DNA of 64,000 nucleotides from Planctomycetota bacterium (GCA_020831805.1 JAFIFX010000002.1:1-64000); one strand, 5' to 3'; positions 19,081 to 29,258 are shown, counted from the first letter of the stretch. Translations and numbers: made by a program. Notes: a model not told the origin generated them from the sequence alone.

Positions 19081-22000
19081 GTGAGCCGCACGACGACCCA
19101 GCCCGAACCGCCGACCCTGACGCTCTCCGACGAGCAGCGCGCGGCGGTCGAGCACGACGCCGGCCCGCTGATCGTGCTCGCCGGCCCCGGCACGGGCAAG
19201 ACCCGCGTGATCACCGCGCGGGTGGCCCACATGGTCCGCGAGCGCGGGGTCGACCCGGCCACCATCCTGGCCGTGACCTTCACGAACAAGGCGGCCGAGG
19301 AGCTGCGTGAGCGGATCGGCGCCCTGCTCGATCCCGTCACGGCCCGGGCCGTCAACGCGGGCACGATGCACGCCTACGGCATGGGCCTGCTCCGCCGGTT
19401 CGGCGACATGCTCGGGCTCCCGCCGGAGTTGAAGATCCTCGATGAGGCGCAGATCCGCCGTCTCGCGCGCGAGCTGATCCGCGCCAACGGGCTGTACCGG
19501 ATGTCCATCGGGCGGGGCATCGATCACGCGGTCGAGCACGGGCTGCGCGTCGCCCACGAGCTGGTCAGCGCCGGCGTCGCGCCGCGCGAGGCCCTGACGC
19601 GGATCGACCGCGCCGCGCAGGATCTTTCGTCCGACGGCTCGTCCGAGGCCCGGGCGCGCCGCGCCGAGCTGACCATCGCCCGCGAAGGCGCGGCCCTGGC
19701 CGGGCTGCTCGACGATGCGTGCCTGGAACGCGGCGTCGCCCGCTACGACGACCTGATCGCCTGGCCCATGCTGCTGCTGCGCCGCTCGCCCTTGGCGGCC
19801 GACATCGTGCGCCAGCAGTGCCGCCATGTCGTGGTCGACGAGTTCCAGGACTTCAACGCCACCCAGATCGCCTGGCTGGCCGCGCTCTGCCCGCCGAAGT
19901 CCGGGCCGGACCTGTGCGTCGTCGGCGATGATGATCAGTCCATCTACGGCTTCCGCGGCGCGGACGAGCGGGCCTTCGATCGGTTCGCCGACCAGTGGCC
20001 AGGCTCGACCACCCTGCGCCTGACCACCAACTACCGCAGCGGCGAGGCGATCGTCGGCGCGTCCAACGCCGTGATCGCCAGGGCGGGCTACCGCTTCGAC
20101 GACAGCAAGTTCGGCGTCGCCGGCCCGGGCGTGCCGGAGGGCTCCGCGGTCGAGCTGGTCCGCATCAGCGACGATCTGCGCGTGGGCGAGACCGCCGCGG
20201 CCATGATCCGGGCGCGCCTCGACGAGGATCCGGCGTTGGACCTGGGCGAGATCGCCATCATCGCCCGGACGAACAGGGAGCTGCTCCGCGCCTGCGACGC
20301 GATGGAGGCCCTGGGCATCCCGTTCACCTGCTCGACGCCGGGCGCGAACCCCGAGGACCCCGGCGTCCGCACGGTGCTCGCCTGGGCCGCCCTGGCGGTG
20401 GACCCCACGCGGACCTGGGCCGCCCGGGCAGTCCTGACGCGTCCGCCGTTCTCGCTCGACGCGCCGACGATCGCGACGCTCGACCACCGCTACCGCACGG
20501 CGCGGGCCTGGGCCAACGCGAACCCGGGCGAGGAGGAACCGGGCCCGTTCATCGCGTGGCTGAGCGCCCACGCGCCGGCGGCGACGGAGGACGCCCTCCG
20601 GCGCGCCGCCGAGATCGAGCGCGACATCGCCGAGTTCGCCGCCGCCACCACCGCAGACCACGCGCTGATGCACATCGTGCGGCTCACCGGCGCGGCCCAG
20701 GCGGAGGCGCTGGCCCCCCGGGAACGGGCCGTCCGCGTCCGCGCGATCATCGGGCTGCTCCGCTTCGCGCGCGAACGGCTCGACCGCCTCGACGAGCCCC
20801 GCGGCCTGCGCGAGCTGCTGGCCTACATCGACGACCTGCCCGACAAGGACAAGCTTTACGCCGCCACGCCCGAGAGCACCGTGGCCGGCGCCAACGAGCC
20901 CGATACCGCGGGGCCCGGCGTGCGCATGCTCACCGCCCACGCCAGCAAGGGGCTCGAGTTCGACACGGTCTACCTGCTGCGCTGCAGCAGCCCCCACGGG
21001 TTCCCCAGCCCCGGGGCCGAAGCGTCGGCCCTGCCCGAGGGCGTGCTCGACCCCGACCCGCAGGGGCGACCCCCCCGCGCCCGGCGCGATGACGAGGAGC
21101 GACGCATCTTCTTCGTCGCGCTGACCCGCGCCAAACGCCGGGCCGTGCTGCTCGCCAAGGTGCCGAAGAAGACGAGCGCGATCAACTACCCGCTCGAACT
21201 CCTGGCCGATCTCGGGCCCGGCTTGATCGAGCACGACGAGGCGGATGTCGCCCCGCCCGGCCTGGCCGACGGGCTCGCCGGGATGGAGATCGAGGCGGGC
21301 ACGGCCGGGCAGCGCTCCGCCATGCTGGCCGCCGAGCGACGCGCCGCACGCCGGGACGCCGCCGCCGCCCTCGACCTGGCCGAGACGCGCGACGAGCCGG
21401 ACGACGCCCTGGCCGAACGCCTCCGCGCGGCGGCCGAACGGCTCGCCGTGATCCGCGCCGTCGAACGCACCGGCCGCGTGCCCCGATGGGCGAAGGCCGC
21501 CGGGCTCGACGAGCTGGGCGATCGCCTCGCCGAACGCCTGCGCAAGGGCGAGACGCCGGTCCCCGTGTTCCCGCCCATCGACGGCCCGATGCGGCTGAGT
21601 TACTCCGCCATCAGCCAGTACCTCAAGTGCCCGCGGTGTTACTACATTGACTCCGTGCTCGAGATGCCGCAGGAATCCAGCGACGCGATGAGCCTCGGCA
21701 CAACCATCCACAGCGTGCTCCAGTCCTTTGGCAACGCGTGGTCCGAGGCGGACAACGAGGGCCGCCAAGCCCCCGGCTGGGACGAGCTGGAAGCCGAAAC
21801 CCGCCGCCGCTTCATGCAGGATTGGCCGCGTCACACCGAGTTCGACCCCGAGCAGCTCGAACGCGCCGTGGCCATGTCGCGTATCTTCTTCGAGCAACTC
21901 CACCCACAGAACGCCCACATCCTCCATGTCGAGCAGAAGTTCGAGATGCCCTTCGAGGTCGACGGCGTCGTCCACACCATCACCGGGAAGATCGACCGCA

Positions 22001-22338
22001 TCGACCAGGACCCCGGCGGCGGCTGCCGCCTGATCGACTACAAGACCGGTTATCCCACCAAGGAGCTGCGGGAGCCCAAGAAGAGCGATCTCCAGATGGG
22101 CATCTATGTCATGGCCCTGCCCGCGTTGAAGATCGAGCCGGGACCGGGGTCCGTCTGCGAATACTGGATGCTCGCCTCGGGCGACCGCGGCACGATCGGC
22201 TTCGACCGGCTCGAGATCGACAAGACCCGCGAGAAGATCGCCAAGGTCATCCGGGGCATGGCCGCGGGTGAATGGCACAAGGGATCCGACACCGCCTGCT
22301 CGGGATTCTGCGATTTTCTCGACGGACCACAGGATTAG
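19081..22338 (+). CDS. UvrD/REP superfamily 1 helicase with C-terminal PD-(D/E)XK nuclease domain
   Basis: AGPGTGKTRVI, DEFQDFN, GDDDQSIYGFRGA, TAHASKGLEFD; C-terminal GKIDRIDQ...LIDYKTG. Confidence 0.9.
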   Translation: MSRTTTQPEPPTLTLSDEQRAAVEHDAGPLIVLAGPGTGKTRVITARVAHMVRERGVDPATILAVTFTNKAAEELRERIGALLDPVTARAVNAGTMHAYGMGLLRRFGDMLGLPPELKILDEAQIRRLARELIRANGLYRMSIGRGIDHAVEHGLRVAHELVSAGVAPREALTRIDRAAQDLSSDGSSEARARRAELTIAREGAALAGLLDDACLERGVARYDDLIAWPMLLLRRSPLAADIVRQQCRHVVVDEFQDFNATQIAWLAALCPPKSGPDLCVVGDDDQSIYGFRGADERAFDRFADQWPGSTTLRLTTNYRSGEAIVGASNAVIARAGYRFDDSKFGVAGPGVPEGSAVELVRISDDLRVGETAAAMIRARLDEDPALDLGEIAIIARTNRELLRACDAMEALGIPFTCSTPGANPEDPGVRTVLAWAALAVDPTRTWAARAVLTRPPFSLDAPTIATLDHRYRTARAWANANPGEEEPGPFIAWLSAHAPAATEDALRRAAEIERDIAEFAAATTADHALMHIVRLTGAAQAEALAPRERAVRVRAIIGLLRFARERLDRLDEPRGLRELLAYIDDLPDKDKLYAATPESTVAGANEPDTAGPGVRMLTAHASKGLEFDTVYLLRCSSPHGFPSPGAEASALPEGVLDPDPQGRPPRARRDDEERRIFFVALTRAKRRAVLLAKVPKKTSAINYPLELLADLGPGLIEHDEADVAPPGLADGLAGMEIEAGTAGQRSAMLAAERRAARRDAAAALDLAETRDEPDDALAERLRAAAERLAVIRAVERTGRVPRWAKAAGLDELGDRLAERLRKGETPVPVFPPIDGPMRLSYSAISQYLKCPRCYYIDSVLEMPQESSDAMSLGTTIHSVLQSFGNAWSEADNEGRQAPGWDELEAETRRRFMQDWPRHTEFDPEQLERAVAMSRIFFEQLHPQNAHILHVEQKFEMPFEVDGVVHTITGKIDRIDQDPGGGCRLIDYKTGYPTKELREPKKSDLQMGIYVMALPALKIEPGPGSVCEYWMLASGDRGTIGFDRLEIDKTREKIAKVIRGMAAGEWHKGSDTACSGFCDFLDGPQD

Positions 22339-22403
22339 ACCCCAGCAACCCGGTCTGCCCCCGACCGCAGCGGCGCACGACCGACGCCGGTACATTGGGA
22401 GCA

Positions 22404-25145
22404 ATGGGATCCCTCGCCCGCACAGTCTGGCTGCTGCTCGTCCTCTGCTGCGTGCCCGCGCTGGCGATCCCGCCCGCCGACCCCGCCGGCCTGACACGCT
22501 TCACGCTCGACAACGGCCTGCGGGTCTGGCTCCACCCCGCGCCGCCCGGCAACGCCGGGCCCGAGGCCGGGGTGATGCTCGTCATCCGGTCCGGCGCGAT
22601 CGACGAGGCGGACGACGAGATCGGCGCGGCGTACCTGGCCAAGCGGGCCGCGGGCCTGGGCACCCCCGGGGCCTCGGGCGAGCGGCTCGAGCGCTTGCGC
22701 ACCCGGTTCGGGCGGCCCGGCTCGTCCCTGCCCGCCTCGAAGGGCGGCCACGCACGCCTGACCCACGAGAGCGTGATGTACGCGCTCGTGTTCGAGCCCG
22801 ATGATGACCGCGCCTGGTCCGATGCGCTGGCCCACTACGCCGACCTGCTCGGCGGCTGGTCGCCGCCACCCGCGGTCATCGACCAGGCCCGGGCCATGGC
22901 CGCCGAACGCCTCGGCGCGATGTCGCCCGAGGAGCAGGCCCGCCACCGCTTCATCCCCGACCTGTTCCCCGAGCACGCCATGGGCCGGCGCGCGTTGATC
23001 CCCGCCCCCGAGGTTGGCGCACGCACCGGTCCGGACGCGGTCGCGCGGCACCTCGAACGTCGCTACCGCCCCGAGCTGACGACGCTGATCGTGGTGGGGG
23101 ACTTCGACACGGACCGGGTGCTGGCGCGCGTCCGCGAACGCCTGGCCGGCGTGTCGCGGGATCCGGCCGTGGACGCGGGTGAGCGGGAGCCGCTGCCGCC
23201 CGCGGGTGTCGGCGGGCGCGCGTCGTTCCACGCCGTGCCGGGCTACGCGCCCGGCGAGGTGTCGCTGCTGTCGATCGGTCCGCGGGGGTCCGATGAGGGA
23301 TCGGACCCCCAGCGGGCCGGCGTCTTCGACGCGGTCGCGGCCGAGCTGATCGCCGGGCGCGTGCGTCCCGCGGCCGCGCTGGGCGACGCGGGCGTCGTCT
23401 CGGTCGAGACGGTGGTCAAGGGCTGGATCAACGGCTCCCGGATCGCGGAGATCTCGGTCCGTGCCGAGCCGGACGGCCTGGCCGGCGCGGGCCGCGCCGT
23501 GGCCATGGAGCTGTCGCGCATCGCCCGGGACGGCTTCCGGCCCGAGGAACTGCGGGCCGCCCGGGCCGCCGTGCTCGCCGCGGCGGAGCGCCAGGCCCGC
23601 GCCTGGTCCGAGGCCGCCGCCCCGACCGTCGCGGAGCGGCTGATCCACGCCGCCCGCGGCGACCCCGACGCGTGGATCCCCCCGACCGAAGCCTCCCGCC
23701 ACGCGGCCCGCGTGCTCGCCTCGACGACCGACCGCGCGCTCGACGCCCACGCCCGGCGCGTGCTCGATCCCGGCACGCTCGCCTGCGTGATGCTCGCCAA
23801 GCGCGAGGACGAGGACCTCGACCACGCCACTGCCGAGCGGATCCTGCGCGTCGCCGCCGCCCCCGCCGGGCCGCGCGCCCGCACCGTCCCGGACCAACTG
23901 GCCCCGCCGGGCGAGCCGGGCTCCGTGCTCGAGATCACCCACGATCCCGCGATCGATGTCTGGACCGGCCGCCTGCAGAACGGCGTGGTGGTCCGCGCCA
24001 AGCGGATGCCCAACGCCGAGCGGGCCGTCGTCCGCGTGGGCATCGCCGAGGGCCCGTCGCGTGAGGACGCCGCCACCGCCGGACGCACCGTCGCCGCCCT
24101 GCACGCCTGGTGCTACCCGTCCATCGGCGGGCTGGACGCCGGCCAGGTGCGTGCGTGGTCGATGACGCGCGGGCTGACGCACCGCGTCCTCCCCGGCGAG
24201 GACATGGTGATCCTGGAAGTCGAGGCCGCGGACGCCTCCGGCCTGGGCGATGCGCTCACGCTGGCCGCCGCGATGCTGGCCCGGCCCGGGGCCGATCCGG
24301 CCTACGCCGAACGCTCCCGCCGCGACAAGCCCGACTTCGGCCCGGCCATCCGCCGCCTCGGCGAGCGCATGGTCACCCCCGGCGACCCCCGCGTGACCAA
24401 CCCGCTGGAGGTCCACCGCGATCCCCGCGTGCTCAGCGCCTGGCTGGGGGTCCTGGCCGCCTCGCCGCTGGAGGTTTCGCTGGTGGGCGACTTCAGCGCG
24501 GCGTCGGCCATCGAGTCGGCCGCCCGGACCCTCGGCGCCCTGCCCGATCGCGCCCCGCCGAGCGCCCACCGCGGCGTCCGCTGGGGCCCCTTGCCGGCCG
24601 ACGAATCGCCCGACCGCATCCCCGCCGACGCCACGCCCGAGGCCCTGCTCGGCCTGGTCTTCGGCGACGCGGCCGATGTCGACGCCGTCCGCCCCATGAT
24701 CGTCGCGGCGGCCGCCGTCCGCGCCGAACTCGAACGCATGCGCGACGCCGGCCGGCTCGACGCCAAACCCGCGGCGTGGATCTGGCTCGGCGACGGCCTG
24801 CCCGGCCGGGCCACCCTGGTGGTCCGCTGCGAGCACGCCGCGGACCCGGCCCGGGCGATGGACGCCATCGAGCAGGCCCTGCGCCGGGTGGCCGACGGGC
24901 GCTCCGACGCTGGCGTGATCGAGGCCGAGCTTGCCCGCACCGGCCGCCTGGTCGACCGCGCCTGGGAACAGACCGCGTTCTGGTCCGACCGCCTGGCCAA
25001 GCTGTCGGCGCACGGCCAGGACACCGGCGTGCTCTCCGGCATGCGCGCCTCGTACGAGTCCCTGACCGTGCGCGATGTCCGCGATGCGCTGGCCGCGGCC
25101 CTGGCCTCGGGCGTGCGCAAGCCGGTGCTGGTGGTCCCGGAATGA
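22404..25145 (+). CDS. M16 (insulinase/pitrilysin)-like protein, probably non-catalytic
   Basis: Two-half M16-like architecture with signal peptide; no HxxEH motif. Confidence 0.6.
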   Translation: MGSLARTVWLLLVLCCVPALAIPPADPAGLTRFTLDNGLRVWLHPAPPGNAGPEAGVMLVIRSGAIDEADDEIGAAYLAKRAAGLGTPGASGERLERLRTRFGRPGSSLPASKGGHARLTHESVMYALVFEPDDDRAWSDALAHYADLLGGWSPPPAVIDQARAMAAERLGAMSPEEQARHRFIPDLFPEHAMGRRALIPAPEVGARTGPDAVARHLERRYRPELTTLIVVGDFDTDRVLARVRERLAGVSRDPAVDAGEREPLPPAGVGGRASFHAVPGYAPGEVSLLSIGPRGSDEGSDPQRAGVFDAVAAELIAGRVRPAAALGDAGVVSVETVVKGWINGSRIAEISVRAEPDGLAGAGRAVAMELSRIARDGFRPEELRAARAAVLAAAERQARAWSEAAAPTVAERLIHAARGDPDAWIPPTEASRHAARVLASTTDRALDAHARRVLDPGTLACVMLAKREDEDLDHATAERILRVAAAPAGPRARTVPDQLAPPGEPGSVLEITHDPAIDVWTGRLQNGVVVRAKRMPNAERAVVRVGIAEGPSREDAATAGRTVAALHAWCYPSIGGLDAGQVRAWSMTRGLTHRVLPGEDMVILEVEAADASGLGDALTLAAAMLARPGADPAYAERSRRDKPDFGPAIRRLGERMVTPGDPRVTNPLEVHRDPRVLSAWLGVLAASPLEVSLVGDFSAASAIESAARTLGALPDRAPPSAHRGVRWGPLPADESPDRIPADATPEALLGLVFGDAADVDAVRPMIVAAAAVRAELERMRDAGRLDAKPAAWIWLGDGLPGRATLVVRCEHAADPARAMDAIEQALRRVADGRSDAGVIEAELARTGRLVDRAWEQTAFWSDRLAKLSAHGQDTGVLSGMRASYESLTVRDVRDALAAALASGVRKPVLVVPE

Positions 25146-25148
25146 CAA

Positions 25149-25170
25149 CCGCGGGCCGATCGGCCCGCGG
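25149..25170. terminator. Palindromic hairpin between convergent genes
   Basis: ccgcgggccg-at-cggcccgcgg. Confidence 0.6.
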
Positions 25171-25194
25171 CTGATGGTTTGAACGGGATCGGCT

Positions 25195-26076
25195 TTACTC
25201 CAGGGCCGCGGCGCCCGAGATGATCTCGGTCAACTCCGTGGTGATCTGGGCCTGGCGGGCGCGGTTGAACTGACGCCGCAGGCTGTTGCCCATCTTGCCG
25301 GCGTTGTCGGTCGCGGCCTTCATGGCCACCATCCGCGCGATGTGCTCGGAGACCACCGCGTCGTTGAACGCCTGGAACAGCACGGCCTTGACCGCCGCGG
25401 GCAGGATCGCGTCGAGCAGCTCGCCCGCGTCGGGCGAGAACTCATAGATCTCGGTGCGGCCCGTCGCGCCCTCGCCCTCACCGGTCTCCTTGACCGGGGC
25501 CGAGAACGGCAGCAGCTGGAGCACCTCGGGCCGCTGGCGCCCGGCGGAGAAGTACTTCATGTAGATCACGCGCACGGCCGAGACGCGGCCCTCGGTGAAC
25601 GCGTCGATGAACGACTGGGCCATCCGCTCGATGTCCTCGTAGCGGGGCTTGTCGCCGATGTGGCTGTGATGGGTAAAGCCGGTGTAGCCGTTGAACTTGA
25701 GCGTGTTGGCGCCCTTCTTGCCGATCACCTCGATCGGCCCGCCGGAGGCCTTGGCGTCGCCGCGCAGGTGGTTGAGCGCCGCGCGGACGATGGTGCCGTT
25801 GTACGGCCCGCACAGCCCGCGGTCGGCGGTGATGATCAGCGTCAGCTCCGGCGCATCGCCCTCGGGCGTGCTCAGCAGCGGGTGCCCCTCGCCCACCCCG
25901 GCCGCCCCGAGCTGCCCGACGAGGCCGAACAGCGCCTCGGTGTACGGCTTGGAGGCGACGGAGGCCTGCTGGGCCTTGGAGAACTTGCTGGTGGCGATCA
26001 TCTGCATCGTGCGCGTGATGCGCTTGATGTTCCCGACCGCCTTCATGCGCTTCTTGATCTCGCGGCTTTTTCCCAT
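25195..26076 (-). CDS. atpG: F0F1 ATP synthase subunit gamma
   Basis: MGKSREIKKRMKAVGNIKRITRTMQMIATSKFSKAQ. Confidence 0.96.
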   Translation of the reverse strand: MGKSREIKKRMKAVGNIKRITRTMQMIATSKFSKAQQASVASKPYTEALFGLVGQLGAAGVGEGHPLLSTPEGDAPELTLIITADRGLCGPYNGTIVRAALNHLRGDAKASGGPIEVIGKKGANTLKFNGYTGFTHHSHIGDKPRYEDIERMAQSFIDAFTEGRVSAVRVIYMKYFSAGRQRPEVLQLLPFSAPVKETGEGEGATGRTEIYEFSPDAGELLDAILPAAVKAVLFQAFNDAVVSEHIARMVAMKAATDNAGKMGNSLRRQFNRARQAQITTELTEIISGAAALE

Positions 26077-26369
26077 AGGGCGGAAGGATAGGCGGGGGCG
26101 GGGCGGGTGGGAAGGGGGCAGAGCAGGAAATGATCGGTTTATGATCGGGCACTAAGGCCCGGCCCGCTCCGCTCCGGCCTGACCCAACCCGGCGCAGCCC
26201 AAACCCCGCGCGCCCAAAACCTCGCCACGACCCAAACCGCCCCGAAGGGGCGGCGGTCTGTAGCCATCTATGGGCAGGCTTCTGTCGAGGATGGAGCGAA
26301 ACGCAACCCGTGGACCGCTAGAAAATGGCTAGAAGACCAAGACCTGAGGTTGCCTAGAAATTTATGTGA

Positions 26370-28916
26370 TTAGGTGTCATCGTCCACGATCATTTTGTCT
26401 TGGAGGTCTACGGCCATGCGGTACTCCAGCGACTCAGCCACCTGCGGCCAGAGCAAACCGTAGTATGTGAAAGCTTCTTGAGTCGCAGAATCCAGCGATG
26501 ATTCTGCGGGTCGCACTGTGATCCGCCGTCCCACATTGATGAGCCGCTGCGCCAAGTCCATCATCGACTCCAGCGTGACCACTCTGAGGTCCGGGGGCGG
26601 ATTTGCTTGTGCTACAACGTCGCCTAGGTCGCCGATAATCCATACTTGGCCCATCAGGTGTTTATGGTTCTGACTTAACCACTCTCGACTATCGAGGGCT
26701 TGGCCGATATCGCGTGTCTTCTTGTAGACTACTGGTTTAGTCCTTTGGGTCTTCGCCTCTAGACCAATCGCATCCTTCGACTCGGGGCATAGCCAAGCCA
26801 CATCCGGCCCCTTGTTGTCCGGCTTCTTCTCAGGCCTACTGGATTCGAGCCCGAGCAACGAGCCTAAGTCGCAAAGTGCCTGCTCGTGGTGCTCTGCGTT
26901 CGGCCCCCCATCACCTTGCAACCGCTCTAGGACGGACCTCGCCGCCGTTTCGAGAGAGCCCTTGGCGGCAATGACCGATCTTTTTGCCTGCTCCGATATG
27001 GCCGCAGGCACATGTGCTGCACCCACCGTGGCTCCTGCCGGCGTGGGACGGCCCAGCATCGTCTTCAGATTCGCAGCCTGCTGGAAGGCGATCGCGGCTG
27101 CGGCTGTATCTCCCTCCTGGAGGTGAGCTACACCGCACCAATGGAGGTGCCATGCTGCTAAACCCCGGTCGTTCTCGGTCAACTCATTGCCGAGCCCGTT
27201 CAGTGCATCCGCAGCCGTCCGGTGGCGGCCTTCCCACATATGGGTCCAGGCGTCGTACTCCTTCCTCGCCGCGCCGTCGCCCCATGCGGGCTCTTTGGGG
27301 CGACTCTCGGTGGCGATCTCTGCGAGTTTGGCGTTATAGAGGTCGTCCCAATCCTTCTCACCTTGGATGACCTTCAGCATGAGGTCGGGATAAGCCATTT
27401 CCTCATCGCCATTATCTTCGAGCGATTTACGAATCGCCGCTCCGAGTAATACCTGCTGCTGGAGCAAATCGGGTAGATACGCCATGTTGTCAGGCTGGCG
27501 AAGCCAGCTTTGCAATACCTTGTCAGCTAGCACTACAACGCCGTGGTCGGTGTTGCTGCGGAAAATTCGGCCAATTGCCTGAGTCAATCGGCCTGCCGTT
27601 TGCGAAAGGCGAAACTTCTTTGAGTCCAACTGGTCCTCCACAAAACGATCGTGAAGGCAGGCTCCTCGTGGAATGCCGTCTAGTACTAGAATCTTACATG
27701 CTTTGCCAGGTAAGTCGATCCCATCGAAGAGGCCCGCGAGGATAATCTTGTGGGTGTCCGTCGCATCAGCGAAAGCCTTGATGCCAGTATGTCCCGATTT
27801 GCTGTCGTATACGGTTCCGATGTCCTTCCATCGTTCGGCTGCACGCTTTGATGGGACGATGATGCAGGCTTTGTGTTCACCGACCATCTCGCGTGTTTGG
27901 TCGTAGGCGTTCGTATTCAAGTCACCCTGCGGGAATGCAAACAATCGCTGTGCTGCACCGATTTTTCCGGAAGGGGAGATGACATCGGCACGGTCCACAC
28001 CGAAGGTGCGGATGCATTCGTATCGGGAAGGAAGTGTTGCTGTTAAGTACAAGCGTCGTACATCTTGTCCAAAGTAGGAAAGGGAATGCGTGGGTATAAC
28101 CGGTGGCGTTATCTCAATTCCGCCCTGTGAAATGAAAAAAGCGCAATCCGCCAAATGATCCTGTAGGTGCCGGTAGGCGTAGCGAGTTGAATGGGACTCC
28201 GGTGCATCTACGCCATTCCCGGCCAGTACTTGTGCGATTTCTATGCGATGCTCCCAGACGAACCACGCCGGAACGAACAGCACGCCTTCTTCATATCGTT
28301 CCGATTGTATGAAACGTGAAAAACGGGCGGCGTACGGAGAGTGCTCAAAATGGGTGCGGAAAATGCTCATAAGAGGCCCCCATGCGGAGTGCTCTGAGGG
28401 GACGAGCATGGTGAAGCATGAGCGGATCGTAGCGGGTGCGACATGGGCATCATCAAATAGCACTGCTCGGATTGTGTCATCCAAGAAAGGGCTTCCCCCG
28501 CGGAATGCGGCATGATAGTTGGTCACGCAGCAGCAATCAGCCGAGTCGTACTGATCTCGGTTTGTCCAAGTCTGGGATCCGTATGTCGCAACAGTGATGC
28601 CGCAATCTTCAGCCTGTGCGGCTGTCTGTTGTACAAGTTGATTGGTGGGGCAGATGTACAGCACCTTTCCCCTTGTCTCATTTACGAGGGATTGTGCAGC
28701 GAGGAGTCCAACGAGGGTCTTCCCGCCCCCAGTGTTCATCGAAAACAGGACATCGGGTTTGGACCGGTACTTCTCGTGCCAAAGATTTAGGGCCTCTTGC
28801 TGGGGACCGTAGAGCGTCTCTACATTTCCTCTCTGCGTCAGCCCGCCAAATATTAGAATTGGATTTGTCTCTCGCTTCTTTGCCCCTAGGTCGAGCTTGA
28901 GCTTCGAAAGGTCCAT
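26370..28916 (-). CDS. SF2 (DinG/XPD-like) helicase with C-terminal PD-(D/E)XK-like nuclease domain; putative defence protein
   Basis: SMNTGGGKTLVGLLAAQ, VLFDDAHVA, LTATLPS, LFDGIDLPGKACKILVLDGIPRG, QAIGRIFRS; C-terminal GPDVAWLCPESKDAIGLEAKTQ. Confidence 0.8.
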   Translation of the reverse strand: MDLSKLKLDLGAKKRETNPILIFGGLTQRGNVETLYGPQQEALNLWHEKYRSKPDVLFSMNTGGGKTLVGLLAAQSLVNETRGKVLYICPTNQLVQQTAAQAEDCGITVATYGSQTWTNRDQYDSADCCCVTNYHAAFRGGSPFLDDTIRAVLFDDAHVAPATIRSCFTMLVPSEHSAWGPLMSIFRTHFEHSPYAARFSRFIQSERYEEGVLFVPAWFVWEHRIEIAQVLAGNGVDAPESHSTRYAYRHLQDHLADCAFFISQGGIEITPPVIPTHSLSYFGQDVRRLYLTATLPSRYECIRTFGVDRADVISPSGKIGAAQRLFAFPQGDLNTNAYDQTREMVGEHKACIIVPSKRAAERWKDIGTVYDSKSGHTGIKAFADATDTHKIILAGLFDGIDLPGKACKILVLDGIPRGACLHDRFVEDQLDSKKFRLSQTAGRLTQAIGRIFRSNTDHGVVVLADKVLQSWLRQPDNMAYLPDLLQQQVLLGAAIRKSLEDNGDEEMAYPDLMLKVIQGEKDWDDLYNAKLAEIATESRPKEPAWGDGAARKEYDAWTHMWEGRHRTAADALNGLGNELTENDRGLAAWHLHWCGVAHLQEGDTAAAAIAFQQAANLKTMLGRPTPAGATVGAAHVPAAISEQAKRSVIAAKGSLETAARSVLERLQGDGGPNAEHHEQALCDLGSLLGLESSRPEKKPDNKGPDVAWLCPESKDAIGLEAKTQRTKPVVYKKTRDIGQALDSREWLSQNHKHLMGQVWIIGDLGDVVAQANPPPDLRVVTLESMMDLAQRLINVGRRITVRPAESSLDSATQEAFTYYGLLWPQVAESLEYRMAVDLQDKMIVDDDT

Positions 28917-29014
28917 TTGTACTCCAATGTTTGGATGACGAACCCGATTCGTATATCTATGACGACATATTCGAATGCTGCGATTGAGATGGCCTCGCAC
29001 CTCACGCTAGTAGT

Positions 29015-29224
29015 TTAGGCGTCAGGCCCTCCTTCGGCCCTCCCCATCGCGTCGAGGATCCGCATTGCCAGCTCCACCGTGATCCCGTGATACTCGTTTC
29101 GCTCGTCCCACGAGACCGTCCACTTGTTCACGCCAAGATGCTCCACCTGATGTTCTTCCTGCCCGAGACGGTTCAGGCAGCCCTGTTCCCCGACTGTCTC
29201 ATGACCCTTCCAGTGTCGCATCAC
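29015..29224 (-). CDS. Small hypothetical ORF upstream of the helicase
   Basis: 69-aa ORF, same strand as helicase; no family recognised; may be a remnant. Confidence 0.25.
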   Translation of the reverse strand: MMRHWKGHETVGEQGCLNRLGQEEHQVEHLGVNKWTVSWDERNEYHGITVELAMRILDAMGRAEGGPDA

Positions 29225-29258
29225 TCATGGGATATCGCAGCATGGTCAGAAACACCCC

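Noticed and set aside
18694-22497. 1267-aa minus-strand ORF opposite the UvrD-like helicase gene (likewise 22335-25148 minus and 45799-49302 minus)
   Set aside because: High-GC shadow ORFs antisense to clear protein families; composition rich in Arg/Gly/Ala/His with no recognisable motifs
26156-29258. Prophage or integrative element carrying the helicase
   Set aside because: No integrase, phage structural genes, tRNA or clear att repeats visible at the edges
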